Assembly: GCA_003996215.1 (NCBI GenBank) | Contig: QJPP01007526.1 | Location: forward strand, 186,001-250,000 | Direction of reading: 5' to 3' | Source: Jaltomata sinuosa | Taxonomy: Eukaryota > Streptophyta > Magnoliopsida > Solanales > Solanaceae | Length of the DNA stretch: 64,000 nt | Part shown: piece after piece, positions 13,703 through 26,055 of the stretch | Layout: each line of letters opens with the position of its first letter | How positions within the stretch are numbered: position 1 is the stretch's first letter | The notes under the pieces: generated by a model | What the model was told of the DNA's origin: nothing | The model's database searches: none | Seen by the model: the letters and a program-made list of their open reading frames with translations, nothing else | Program-made: the position numbers and the translations under genes

Positions 13703-14225
13703 CATTTGGCTCAAATATTTTTGGGAAACTAGTTTTGGATGAAGTTTCAATATGTATTTGGTCATAATTTTTGATAAACATATTTCAATTTTTTTTAGAA
13801 AAAAAAAACATAAACATAATTTATACCTATAAGTTCTAAAAACTATTAAAAATACCCATAATATAAATTTGACACAAGATTATCATCTTAATAATGAATT
13901 AGATAATATATCATCTAAAAATAATAACACGATATTTTAATAAAACTACTAATAATACAATTATTACCAACTATGCGTTTAATGAGGGGTTGGATAGATG
14001 AAATTATAGTTGGAGTTATAATTGATGGAGTTTTTTTTATAAAATATAAAAATTTGGGATAAATTTTAAAAGAACCCAAAAATTAGATTTTGGCCCAAAA
14101 ATTATTTTTTTTCTAGAATTTTGAATCCCGTGTTTTTTTGCCAAAACTTAATAAATTTTATGGCCAAACAAGTTTTGCCAAAAAAAATTTCAAAAACTCC
14201 TTGCAATATCTAAGGGCAAACCGGT
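13703..14225. mobile_element. GTTTGGCCA-type MITE (tentative)
   Basis: Blocks GGTCATAATTTTTGATAAA at the left and TTTTATGGCCAAACAAGTT at the right recall the family at 50292 and 57388. The centre is AT-rich; ends are not sharply defined. Confidence 0.4.
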
Positions 14226-14947
14226 CCTAAGGGTTTTGGTTCAATAAGTAAAACCTTAATTAGGTAGCCATATTTTAAAGTTTATGTCCTTCACGAACTT
14301 CTAAATCTAGACTAATTGATTGAATTCTAACTTATATATGAGTGGCCATTAAGTCGTTATATGTACATATCAAAAATCCCAGCAAAAACTTTTAAATTGA
14401 TTAAAATTCCCTTGAAACGTTCTTTTCACCCTCCAAATTGGGGTCATTTACGCTTTTGCTCCAATTTTTGTGTTTGTCTTTAAAAAATTTACCCCTCGTG
14501 ACCATAACAAACAAAATCTTAGTAGTACATAAGTTTATATTTTTGTATCATAATATCACACTAGTTATACCTGGGCATAAGTTCTGTTTCTAAAGAACTT
14601 ATATCTCACTAGGCATAAGTTCGATTATTAAAGGGGAAAAATTAAAGACCAGCTAATTTGAAAGTTAAAAGATGTAATTTTATGTCCAAATTGTAGTAGT
14701 ATTAGTTATCTGAAGCTATCTTTGTTTCCAAATGTCTATCATCAAGAAGGGCATAAATGGGCTGAATGGACAAGAACTTCAATTATAACCTTGTTTTTTG
14801 CTTAATTATTTGAGCAAATTAAGAAAACGTCAAATTTAAGTTTCATTGATTTTTCCTTTTAGCTGGACCTATTGTTAGGTTATTGTTCGAATTTCAAACT
14901 AAATCAATATTAGGGAGTGACCACCACTTGATTCATGATTTAGAAAA

Positions 14948-15190
14948 TGTGACCAAATGACAACGTCGACATAGGAAAATAAGGCGAGATAGGGTATGGA
15001 AGCAGGGTAGTGCTAACTCTGTATTCGCGGCTATTTTGGCTCTTTTCGAAGAGCATCAAATCAAGTGCTTTTATTTGCTTTGAGACTAACCGTCCTCCCG
15101 GCGAAACGGGAAAGGAGCTTTCCAATCAATCACACGCCCAGCACAAGAGAAGGAAGGGATTTAAGGAAAAAAGACAAAATAAACGACAAT
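14948..15190. other. GC-richer patch, possible organelle-DNA insertion
   Basis: The composition here is clearly richer in G/C than the flanks, with text such as CGTCCTCCCGGCGAAACGGG that looks like plant mitochondrial intergenic DNA. Three overlapping 60-72-codon open frames in three frames have no recognisable domain. Identity to mitochondrial DNA is inferred from style only. Confidence 0.35.
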
Positions 15191-15626
15191 GACATTGAAG
15201 ATTATTTAGACATGCATTATAATTATTTTCACTTAAAGGAGTATACGAAATCCATTTTCTTTTCTTTTTTTCTTTTAAAATAAATAATATTGAACTAATT
15301 CAGTGAACTCTTTGATGTGAAATGAAATCTTGACATCACACTAGCTTCCAAAAAGTATAAAATTTGAGTTCATCTGAATCTTTCTTTTCTACACGACTTT
15401 CCAATTAAAGAGAGCAGCAATGTCTGGAAAGATAATCATTCTTTCACAGTTTCACTATATAAAGTAAATTAATTAGGTCACCATTATTAGTCCTTTTCAC
15501 TTTGAGTGAACAATTAAATATCCAGGAAAAAAAATATGTCAATGGTGGGTCTAAAATCTAAGGAAAAAAAATATACTTTCTTCCTAGAAAAACGGCTCAT
15601 GTAACACACGAGACATATGCTTTCAT

Positions 15627-15869
15627 TTGGTTATATATTTTGAAGTTGAAATTTGAAAATTTGTATGTTTTTAAGTTGTGATTTTTGAAACTTGAAATTG
15701 TGTTTGGACATGCATTTTACCTGAAAAAAATTAAAGTTTTGCGAGTGGAGAGTGAAATTTCTCCCAAAAATTGGGTCACTTGAAAATATTTAAAGACCAA
15801 ATTTCATGATCAAATAAATATTTGAAGATAAATTTTCAAAATTTAATCTATAATCTATGTCAAACGCTA
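15627..15869. mobile_element. GTTTGGCCAT-type MITE
   Basis: Homologous along its length to 57388-57583: TTTTGAAGTTGAAATTTGA, ACTTGAAATTGTGTTTG, ACATGCATTxTAC, AAATATTTGAxGAxAAATTT and TCTATGxTCAAAC occur in the same order. Confidence 0.7.
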
Positions 15870-16138
15870 GCATAGTAAACCCACGTCCACACAATTTGAT
15901 ACTAGCATGCACAAGAAATAGCTTTCTTGGGAGTTGGAAAGACATGGCATGAAAATAAAGGAGAATGATATGATAGGAATCCTGTTTCACCAAAATGTTA
16001 GACCTCTGAAATTGACAACTTTATTTCCCATTGTAATGGAAGTGACAAAAATTACATTAATTCCAAATCCAATTTGGAAATATTTGCCTAAATATCTCTG
16101 ACTGGTTAAGTTGAATATGTTCTGACTCCTGAGTGTTA

Positions 16139-16422
16139 CCTTTCGTTTCTAAATAAGTTATTGTTTTAGTTTGGATATATCTTCTAAGAAACTATTCATT
16201 ACCGAAAAAACAAAAAGTATTTTACTAATTTATTTTTAATAAATACTTTGAAAAGAATATAACTTTTTAGTAGTTTATTGGTTTTGTAAAATTTTCTTTA
16301 TTTAAAGAAGGGTAAAATTGAAAGAACATCATTAATATCTTCTTGATTATCTAAAATAACTAGTACTTATTTAGGAACAAAATGAAAAAATCAAACAATC
16401 ACTTAGTTAGAAACGGAGGGAG
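16139..16422. mobile_element. Stowaway MITE
   Basis: Left CCTTTCGTTTCTAA and right TTAGAAACGGAGGGAG are inverted and flanked by TA. Confidence 0.8.
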
Positions 16423-16959
16423 TACTTAACTAGTTAAAAAAATTAATGTGAATCTAACTTATAACACACAATCTATGTAATTGATAATCTGAATCTGTAG
16501 ATGAAATCAATCCTATAACAAACAATCTTATAATCATGTCAAATGAGAAAAGTACCAAACAATAGACACCAATGGGTCCAAGGTACACATAAATTTTAAT
16601 TGTCCAATTTTGTAGCATTTGACCCAAAATATATTTTAAGCCCAAATTATTAACAAATGATAGTCAAATCCTAAAATACACTACCTCACTTTCTTCTCTC
16701 TCTCCTCATTCTCCTTCTCTTTCACTTAGGTGCGAAAATGGCTTATCTAGATGATTTCTTGCAAAAGTACGATGGTGGTTGACGCCCGCTTCGCTTGCCG
16801 TTCATTTTCAGATATGATATTGCATAGTATTTTTCTGCAGGAATTTTAGGAGAAGATTAGAGATGGAGGAAAACAATGATCACTATCGGAGAAGATATTT
16901 TCCCCGATAAAGTTTGTCGATTCTTTGGTGCTCCTTCACTTATACCTTGTGTAATTAGT

Positions 16960-17290
16960 GTGTAATAGTTGTATACAATTAGTATGTATATGTTATATAC
17001 AGGGTATATATTGATTATACTTTTGTTATACACAAATTATACATAAAAATGGGTCTATGGTGCGTACTAATAAAGTATATAATGTGTATATATATATTAT
17101 ATCAAAAGTGTATGTACATTTTATATAACGCATATACACTACTTATAAACATTCAATGCTCGTACAATTTACATACATTAAGTGTATGAAGTGTATATAC
17201 AGTGAATACTGCATACATGCAGTGTATATACAACTTATAACATGTATATAAAATGAATAATTGATATATCTCGTGTATATAAAGTGTATA
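16960..17290. repeat. TGTATA/TATACA-rich low-complexity tract
   Basis: Dozens of overlapping TGTATA, GTATAT and TATACA hexamers, typical of repeats common in nightshade genomes; similar shorter tracts lie at 380-530 and 20160-20410. Confidence 0.6.
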
Positions 17291-17892
17291 ATCTTTTTCC
17301 GTACGTTCTTACTCTTTCTTTCTTTATCTCTTCTTGATCTTAATTTTTCAAGTTTGGGGGTGGATGAAGTTGGTCTGAGAATAAATGAGTCTGATTTTTG
17401 TTAATTTAATTTTTAGAGGTTGTGGTTAGGGCCCAGTAGTGGCAGTGTGGTGGTGGAAATGCGATGGCAGTTGGGTGGTAGTGAAGTAGCCTCTCTTTTT
17501 TTGTGTGTGCGTCACATAAATAACTTACAAATGATGGAAGAGAAAATCTATGAATAAAATAGTGTTTCTACCATGCTTTTGATATTATATATGCTAACTT
17601 TTTCTTAGCTACTAGATGTTAAATTGATTTTTTTGGGCCAACAACATGTTTAATTTTTGGCCGCCAACCGTATATCTCAAAGAGGTCGTATTTCTCTGGG
17701 GGAGGCCAACTTTGTCAAAAACTCGTCGAAATTTTACCGCTCTTTAGTTCTACTGGGTAGAAAAATGAATTACTATCAGGTTACAATTTTAAGCATATTA
17801 TATAGCACACAGTGACACCAACTTCATATCGAGGAGTTTGGCCCATCATTGCTCAGCTGTTTAGGATTTGCATACAACCTCAATTGGAATAT

Positions 17893-19097
17893 GGAAAAAA
17901 TTACGGGACATAGAATATTGAAGGGGTTAATTATGAGATATTTGTTAACTTTCACATAATTATATTTTATAGGTATAGTTTAAAATAAGTAGTTATTATT
18001 TTGGGCAACATATACATTTTGGGGAAAGGAAACGTATATTACCTATTCTCAAACTCCTTCTCACCCAATTTTCGGCGGAATTCACGCCCCACCCCCATGA
18101 TGTATGGAGATTTCCATTTTAAAAGATTTTCTAAAATTTCATCCTTCTTTAGTGATGTTTATATATGTATATAAGTATATACCAAATAAAACGCATATAT
18201 GTATATCCAATTGGAATGCTTTGTTTTTTGTCATACATTGTATATGAGATTCATACTTTTGAGGTAATTACCATGATTTATGGAGATTTTCATTTTAAAA
18301 AGATTTTTCTAAAATTTCATCCTTTTTAGTGATGTTTATACCAACTAAAACGCATATATGTATATGCAATTGAAATGCATTATTTTTGGTTATACATTAT
18401 ATATGAGATTCATACTTTTGAGTTTCAAATGTATATGAGATTCATACTTAGGTAACTATCATGATTTATGGAGATTTCCATTTTAAAAAGATTTTTCTAA
18501 AATTCATCCTTCTTTAGTGATGTTTTATATATGTATATAAGCATATACCAACTAAAATGCAAATATATATATGCAATTGGAATGCTTTGTTTTTTATTAT
18601 ACATTGTATATGAGATTCATACTTTTGAGGTTCAAATGTATATGAAATTCATACTTTGAGATTCAAATATATTTGAGATTCAAACTTTTGAGATTAAAAT
18701 GTATGAGATTATACATATCAGTATATACATTTAAAATGTATATGCTTAGTTAACTTGAATCTCAAATACATATATACAATAGATGGTGAACATATGAGTA
18801 TATGAAATTGCAAAGTATATAAATGATTATTTGTATCTGAGATTTTTCAGCTGTATCAGTCAATTATGAAGAGAGAATATTAGTGAGAGTAAAAGATGCA
18901 TGATTTATGGAGATTTCCATTTTAAAAAAAAATTACTAACTGATTTTTAGGAATTTATTTTTACGGTATATACGTATATAAGCGTTTATATACAAATCGA
19001 GGGCTGATTTTGAAACTTGAAATTAGCTACGCTTTGTAATTAAGAAACTTAAGCTATGGGCCCTGGATAATTTAGCAAACTATAGCTATTTATGAAA
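17893..19097. mobile_element. Mutator-type repeat, copy A, with internal triplication
   Basis: The left end GGAAAAAATTACGGGACATA and right end CTATAGCTATTTATGAAATT match copies B and C. Inside, a block beginning GATTTATGGAGATTT is repeated at about 18098, 18272 and 18461 (and again near 18900), each followed by ATTTCATCCTT-like text and TATATGAGATTCATACTTTT. It abuts copy B head to tail. No target duplication is seen at its left edge. Confidence 0.75.
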
Positions 19098-20089
19098 TTT
19101 TAAATTACGGAACATAGAATATTGAAGGGTTTAATTACGAGATATGAGTTAACTTTCACATAATTACATTTTATAGGTATAGTTTAGAACAAGTAGCTAT
19201 TATTTTGGGCAACTTATACATTTTGGGGGGGAAGAAAACGTATATTATCTAAAAATGGAAAATAACATAAATCATGGACATCTTTATTTACCATATATTC
19301 TCTCTTCAAACTTGCCAATAATAGCTCAAATCACCATTTACATATAACTGTATATGACACGCGTATATACAAATACAAAATAAAATAAGAAATTTTTAAA
19401 ATGTATATACAAAAAAAAATATAATTGAATCTGGGTTTGAGTTTTGTATAATTGAATCTCAGTTGAGTTTTGTATATGAGATTATACTTATCACTATATA
19501 CATTTGAAACGTATATGCTTAGTTAACATGAATCTCAATTTGATATATACAATTAAAATTTGTGCAATTGAAATGCTTTATTTTTGGTTATACATTTGTA
19601 TATGAGATTCATACTTTTGAGGTTCAAATATATATGAGATTCATACTTTGAGATTCAAACTTTTGAGATTAAAATGTATATGAGATTTATACATATCAGT
19701 ATATACATTTGAAATTTATATGCTTAGTTAACTTGAATCTCAAATACATATATATATATATATTAGATGGTGAACACATGAGTATATGAAATTGCAAAGT
19801 ATATGAATGGTTATTTGTATATTAGATTTTTCAGCTGTATCAGTCAATTATGAAGAGAGAATATTAATGAGAGTAAAAGATGCATGATTTTATGTAGATT
19901 TCCATTTTAAAAAGATTTTCTAACTGATTTTTAGGAATCTATTTTTATGGTATATACGTATTATAAGTGTTTATATACAAATCGAGGGCTGATTTTAGAA
20001 CTTGAAATTAGTTACGCTCTGTAATTAAGAAACTTAAGCTATGAGCCCTGAATAATTTAGCAAACTATAGCTATTTATGAAATTTTGCC
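19098..20089. mobile_element. Mutator-type repeat, copy B
   Basis: Nearly the same length and order as copy C (41100-42084): ACATAGAATATTGAAGG, TTATAGGTATAGTTTA, GACACGCGTATATACAAATA, CAGTCAATTATGAAGAGAGA, ending CTATTTATGAAATTTTGCC. It follows copy A directly. Confidence 0.85.
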
Positions 20090-20671
20090 TATTTTTATTA
20101 GCCAAATTAATAGTTTGAATAGTTATTGGATTTTGATTCTAATCCTACAATTTTATAGGGGTAAATATATTTTTTGGGTGCTTAGTACATAGACATTAAA
20201 TATTCGATGTATAATTATCGTATAATTGATATATAATTATATTTTCTCATTATATAATATTTAGATCAATATTTGATGAATAATTATTAAATATTTTATG
20301 TATAATCATTATATAATTAATGTATAATTATCTTTTCTTGTTATATAATAACTATACACAAGTTATATATCAATTATACACCAATTATAAACGATAGACA
20401 TTGAATTATAATATTTTAATTATAAATAAAAAATATTTTTGTACATCTACAAAATGCTCATAAATTTGATGTGGCCACACTGTTTTATGACTATTTATTG
20501 CAATCTAATTTTTAGGAAAAACTACATAAATTGAACTCAATTATGAAATTATTTACCCAAAATAGACCCAACCCAAAGTATTTACCCTTAATAGACCTTC
20601 AACCCAAACTAATTACCCACTTGCCACTTTCTATTTTCTTATTTCGCGCATGACGTCAGCGTCACTATCTT

Positions 20672-20862
20672 GAGTTAATCCTCTGTGATACTCTGTCGGT
20701 ATATTGATACTCTATCGGTATCATATAGGAATGAGCTTAATCCTCTATGATACTCCATCGGTATATTGATACCATGTCGGTATCATATAGGACTGAGCTT
20801 AATCCTCTGTGATACTCCATCGGTATATTGATATCATGCCGGTATCATATAGAACTGAGCTT
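20672..20862. repeat. Tandem repeat, three units of about 62 bp
   Basis: Each unit contains TTAATCCTCTxTGATACTC, then ATCGGTATATTGATAC, then CGGTATCATATAG and ACTGAGC; the third unit ends in AACTGAGC before a T run. Confidence 0.85.
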
Positions 20863-21165
20863 TTTTTTTAAGAAATAAATAAGAAACAATTAAGAGAAAA
20901 TTATTAAAGTCACAAGCTTATTTATTGAACTCAAAATTAGTAAAAATATATTTTTATAATTTTTTTCTCTTTTTGAAAATTAAAAAAAATGTATCTAAAT
21001 TATGATTCTTTTTTAACTGTTTTTAAATTAAAATATTGAAGAACTGAAACATACCTCAACGATACCATGACAGTATATAGATATACCATAATGATATCAT
21101 GGATGATTGAGTAATTTCATCGAAGGACTGAAACAAACCTCAATGAAACATTGTTGAGTTACTCT

Positions 21166-21204
21166 TTGATACCACCAAAGTATAATATACTTTGGTGGTA
21201 TCAA
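21166..21204. repeat. Perfect 19-bp-arm palindrome
   Basis: TTGATACCACCAAAGTATA and its exact complement are separated by one A. A weaker relative follows at about 21249-21290 (TTTGATACCATCA / TGATGGTATCAAA). Confidence 0.95.
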
Positions 21205-22025
21205 GGAGGAAGAAGTAGTCATTCAATGAAGACACTGTCCAGTTAATCTTTGATACCATCAGAGTATATATATATTGTGATGGTATCAAAGAGGAAAAAA
21301 AGGATGGGCGATGACGTCAACATGACGTCAGCCCGCGTTTTTCTTTTAAAAAAATAAATACAGGTTTAGAATAAAAAGGGTATGAAAGTAATGGGGCATT
21401 TGAGGGTAAATAGTTTTCTTTTTTGGGGTATAAGTATTTTTTTCCTTAATTTTTAAGGCTATAAAAAATTAAAAGCAATTTGGGTTTGGCTATGTAAAAT
21501 TCTTTCCCAAAAAAGTTGAGTCTAATTTGGTGTATGAAATTTGTAATGGGCTTATTATGGGCCTCAATGATATATTTCTTTGTGGAGGAGAAAATTAAGT
21601 AAAAATGATATTCCCTTGTTTCAAGTGTCTTATATATCTTTTTTTTTAGTTTGTTCCAAAATGAACATTTCTTTTTCTTTTTTGACAAATCTATAATTAG
21701 ATATAACTTTTCACATGACATGTTTAAGATCATAAAATCAAAAAGTATTCTATTACATTCTATATATTTTTAATTTAATACCATAAAATTCAAAAAAAAA
21801 AAAAAGTTAAATTTTATGTCAAATTAAAATGAGACAAATAAATAAAACAGAGGAGTACTAGCTATCCATTTTTAGAGCTGTCAATTAGAATATAGCATGT
21901 GTTTGCAAAATAGTTGGAAAATGATCACAACTAAAAATGCGCAAAATAATTAAAAATTAGCCACACAAACTTTAAAAAGTTTACAAATTAAACTGTTGCA
22001 AATGAAGTTTCAAGATAATACCCTT

Positions 22026-22577
22026 GGGTCGTTTGGTAGCTGATTAGAATCATACAAGTATTAGTAATGTAGGGATTAGTTATGAGGGAATTTATGTATT
22101 ATTTATGCAAGTATTAGTTATGCAGGGATTATATTCATGTATTAGTTATACACGTATTACTTATTCCACCTTCTATCCTGCATAATATAATACATTAATG
22201 ACAACGGCTCTCTCTTCCCAATAGCAGGAGAGACAACAAAGACCGCTAATGCCCCTTGCATTTCCCTCTTTGAGTTTGCCTATCAGAAAGAAAAAATAAG
22301 TGAATGCGCTAGATGTCTATCGTCTTTTTCATGTTACTGGTACTGGCTTACAGTGAGAACTCGGTTCATAGCTTTACTTATCAGTTATCTGTTGATTGCC
22401 TTATTTCCTCATAACTTATACATGTATTAGTTATGCGCATTTCCAAATTGCAAATCAAACACCATATTAATTTATACATGAATAATTTACCTTCTAACCA
22501 GCTACCAAACGTAGTATTACTTATGCAGAATTTAATACATGTATAACCCATCTTCAAATCAGCTACCAAACGACTCC
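22026..22577. mobile_element. MITE with GGGTCGTTTGGTAGCTGATT ends
   Basis: Right end AATCAGCTACCAAACGACTC is the inverted complement of the left. Subterminal GTATTAGTTATGCAGGGATT motifs are repeated; the middle (about 22190-22380) is GC-richer and unrelated, perhaps a further insertion. Confidence 0.85.
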
Positions 22578-23225
22578 TTAAGTTTCAAAAATATAAAGTG
22601 AAACTTAAGAATATATTGTGAAGTTGGTGAGAAAGTAATTATTACTAAAAAAAATATGCATTAATGATCATATATGTGTACTTAGGGCGAAAATTATTTA
22701 TATTCTCTAATTTTCTACTAAACTTTGAACAATAGGTATTTTTTTTTTTCAAAGGCGGATTCAGAATTTGGAGGTTTTGAGTGTCACAGATCTTTAAATG
22801 TAAAAGTTACTATTAGAAAATTATTAATTGTCGATGGACGTCTCATCGGAATTTTAGCCCGGTTATACGAAATTTTTTTATGAAAAATTTATCAAAAATG
22901 TTATCGATGAACCAAATTTTGACGAATTTTATCGAAAATTAATTTTCTGGTAGCATGTATTGCTATTTACATTGCCCAAAGGCAAATATTTTATCGATTT
23001 GATCAACTTTCGGTTTCGATTCAGTTATTTGTTTTTTTAATTTATATAAACAAATCAATCAAACAAAAGACAACTTGGTACCAAACAAGAGTTTAATCCA
23101 ACTTGTGTGTTAAGAGTGAAAAAACAAAATAATTACCATCCGTCAACAAATATTTTCTATTTCATTGTTAAGCAGTTATGACATCAAGTCCGAGCATCAT
23201 TGTTAAGAGAAAATACCAACTTTTA

Positions 23226-23340
23226 GGGTTCGTTTGATAGTTGATTAGAGTTATACAAATATTAGTAATGTCGAGATTAGTTATGATAGAATCTATGTAT
23301 TATTTTATGCAGGTATTAATTATGTATTATTTTAATTAAA
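23226..23340. mobile_element. Truncated left end of the same MITE family
   Basis: GGGTTCGTTTGATAGTTGATTAGAG followed by ATTAGTAATGT and TATGTATTATTT repeats the first 110 bp of 22026-22577; no right end follows. Confidence 0.7.
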
Positions 23341-24534
23341 TACGAGAATTAATGAAATTGTGAGATGAAACGAAGTATAACAAATGTCAGCATAAAAGCG
23401 GACGATTATAACCGCAAGCTATAAATAAATGTTAAAATTAAAGCTTAATAATTTCTCCAAATAATTAACCAAACACACCAACACTCGATAGCAAATTGAG
23501 AGAATGAGAGAGTTAGAATTTTCTACTATTATAGAAGAGCGCAAATCGTCATGCCTGCTTCTGCCTCAGTGGTTGAAGCTTGAGATTTCGTGTAGGAGGT
23601 CTTTAATTTTTTTAGCTAGGCTGGAAGCGGAAAGCTGATTCATCACGTGGGCAATTTTGTTTATTCTTCAATTCGCAGATTTCACAAATCTTTCACCAGC
23701 TTTCTCTCCTTAATTTTTTTCGCCACGGCCGTAAAACACTATGTTAAGAGCAATATGGGTATTCACAATTCAATTACAAAATTGATGGTTTAGCTGTCCA
23801 GTTTAAGTTGGTAAAAGTTGGATTCACACATGTAAAATTCATCAAAAACCACCAAACACAGAACAAAAAATAAAAACACCGGAGGAGGAAGAGAAACCCA
23901 GAAAAATCTAAGAAAAGAAAGAAGAAGAAGATTTATGCAAGAAAGAAAGTAATGGAACGTTGTTGGTTGTGTCCTCACTTTTCAACAAGTATAAAAGTAA
24001 GAGAGTAATTGGTATTGTGTCATCTAGGCACGTGTAAATTACAAAGGGACATGGTGCACTTTTATGGGCTTATAGTATAATTTAAATTTTGAAACTACGT
24101 ATTAATTTACTTTTCTAAACCAACATATTATATAATTCATCATGTTACATTGAAAGTTCAAATTAAAGAGTTGTTAACAAAAGAACAAATTATTCCTTTT
24201 TAAAAAGACATGCAAAAATTAGTTGTCATATAAATTGGTTCAAAGAGAGTAACATAATATCTTGTAAAAATGATATAAAATTCTTTAAATCACAATAATT
24301 ATCAATTTAAAATATTTAAAAAATAATATAAAAATTTAGTTGATTATCAAAATTTTATCAGTGCCACATAAATTGAAACAAAAGGAGTAACATATATTAT
24401 TTAAAAATGACATAAAAATATATATTTCTACCTATTGTTTGTTACTACATATTACTACCTATTGTACCTTGTATTTTTATTGTGTATTTTTATCCTGTAT
24501 CTTTATTACGTCCTTTTTAGCCTATTTTTAGACT
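23341..24534. other. Intergenic with G-box-containing patch, no gene seen
   Basis: About 23510-23740 is less AT-rich, with TCACGTGG at 23643 (a G-box-like core) and a pyrimidine run, like a promoter or exon remnant, but I found no continuing reading frame or family. The rest is AT-rich. Confidence 0.4.
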
Positions 24535-24668
24535 GTTTTTGTCTTGAACCAGGGGTCTATCGAAAACAACCTCTCTACCATACCTCTGAGGTAGAGGTAT
24601 GGACTGCGTACACTCTACCCTCCCCAGACCCCACGTTGTGAGAATACACTGGGTATCTTGTTGTTGTT
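24535..24668 (+). mobile_element. TS-type SINE, 3' part
   Basis: The stretch from GGGTCTATCGAAAACAACCT through CTGCGTACACTCTACCCTCC, CCCAGACCCCACGTTGTGAG and ACACTGGGTATCTTGTTG ending in TTG repeats is the diagnostic 3' region of the Solanaceae TS SINE. The tRNA-related head is missing, so the copy is 5'-truncated. Confidence 0.85.
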
Positions 24669-26055
24669 TGACATAAAAAATATTCTAAATCATAATAATT
24701 AACTACTTAAAATATTTTTAAAATATATAAAATGTTTGGTTCTTGAAATTTTTATTAGTGTCATATAAATTCGGACATAGGGAATAACACATACAATCTA
24801 AAGATTATGTAAAAAATATTATAAATCACAATAATTAACGACTTAGAATATTAAAAAAAATATAAAAAGCTTGATTGACTCTCCAAATTTCATTTATATC
24901 ACATAAATTGAAATAGAGAAAAGGACATAGGCTGTCCATTATGGCAAACAATTACCATCCAAATTAGCCTTTTTAAATTTAGACAATAAATATCGTATCA
25001 TTGTTATAGAAAATATGTATATGTATAGAAGGTGTATAAAAAATATATCATTACTGTATAAAATTGTATCATTGATTATATCCATCTTATTGAGTAAAAG
25101 GAAACTACAAAATCATATTAAATTGTTTAAAAAATAAAAGAGCAATTTTTTCCTTTTAAAAAAAAGAGCAGTTTTTTAAAAAATAAATTGAAAGAGCAGT
25201 TTTTAAAAAAATAACAATTTTTTTAAAAAACTATAAATTAAGAGCTGCTTTTTAAAAAATAAATAAATAAAAGACCAGCCAAAAAAAAAACAGAATGAAA
25301 AATAAAAGTTGCATTAAAAGTTTTTGAAAAAAAGAAGAAGAAAAATGAGCTAAAAAACGGAGAAGCGGCGAAACTCTAAAGGCAAAAGGCTATAAATAGG
25401 TATTAAAATTTCTGGGCCATTTGATGTCAATTATTTCAAGTGAAGTGTTATTTTTGTTCTTTTCCCATTAAAATAAAGAGAGATATATTGGGTCCGTGAT
25501 GACACGGACTCCAATATCTAGTACAATTTAGAAATATGGGTAAAATGTAATTTAATAAACTTGGAGTTAAAATAAAAGTTTAGAAGGGTAATTTTTTTTT
25601 TAGAGGGGTGGGGGTTAGTGCTAAAATAGCCGTTTTTGATCAAAACGATGGTATAGGGTAACGATTAATTTATTTTTATATAAAAATAAAAAAAATTAAT
25701 AGCAGATCGAATGGAACCTACTAAAACTAAAACGAGTGGGACAAACACGCAATCCATCCCATCCCTTAACCCCTATCCCCTAAGAAGCAAATGCAGTTGT
25801 TTAATATGCCTCTTGACCCGGGTTGGGATCGGGCCGGGCTGTCCCGTCCCATTGGACAGCATTACTTCAACCTGAAAGCAAAGTTATATTACGCAAAACA
25901 TAAAAGGCAGTACCGCAATTGACACCTTATGTAGACGGCGTCTTTTATAATTTAAAATATTTCTTTTTGGCATCTCCCGACACCACCCTGTAAAAGCAAT
26001 AAATTTCCAAACAAACCCCAATATTTCAGAAAAAATCTCTTATTCTCTCCAAAAA
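24669..26055. other. Upstream region of LCV
   Basis: AT-rich up to about 25700, with an A/T repeat of AGAGCAGTTTTTTAAAAAAT type at 25140-25260. From 25730 it becomes C-rich (CATCCCATCCCTTAACCCCT) and ends in a likely leader with TCTTATTCTCTCCAAAAA before the ATG. No certain TATA box was found. Confidence 0.5.

Larger units (their letters stand above)
20514..21447. mobile_element. Foldback-like element rich in GATACC/GGTATC and TGACGTCA
   Basis: Both ends read AGGAAAAA-like then ATTTACCC inward, and near each end lie CGCG and TGACGTCA. A three-unit tandem repeat and near-perfect palindromes occupy the centre. The element is non-coding. Ends are approximate. Confidence 0.6.

Noticed and set aside
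16740..16784. Short frame MAYLDDFLQKYDGG after a CT-rich leader, resembling a gene start
   Set aside because: It stops after 14 codons, with no downstream exon of the same family.
20672..20862. Regular repeats that might suggest a CRISPR-like array
   Set aside because: The units are a direct tandem repeat without unique spacers, in a plant transposon.
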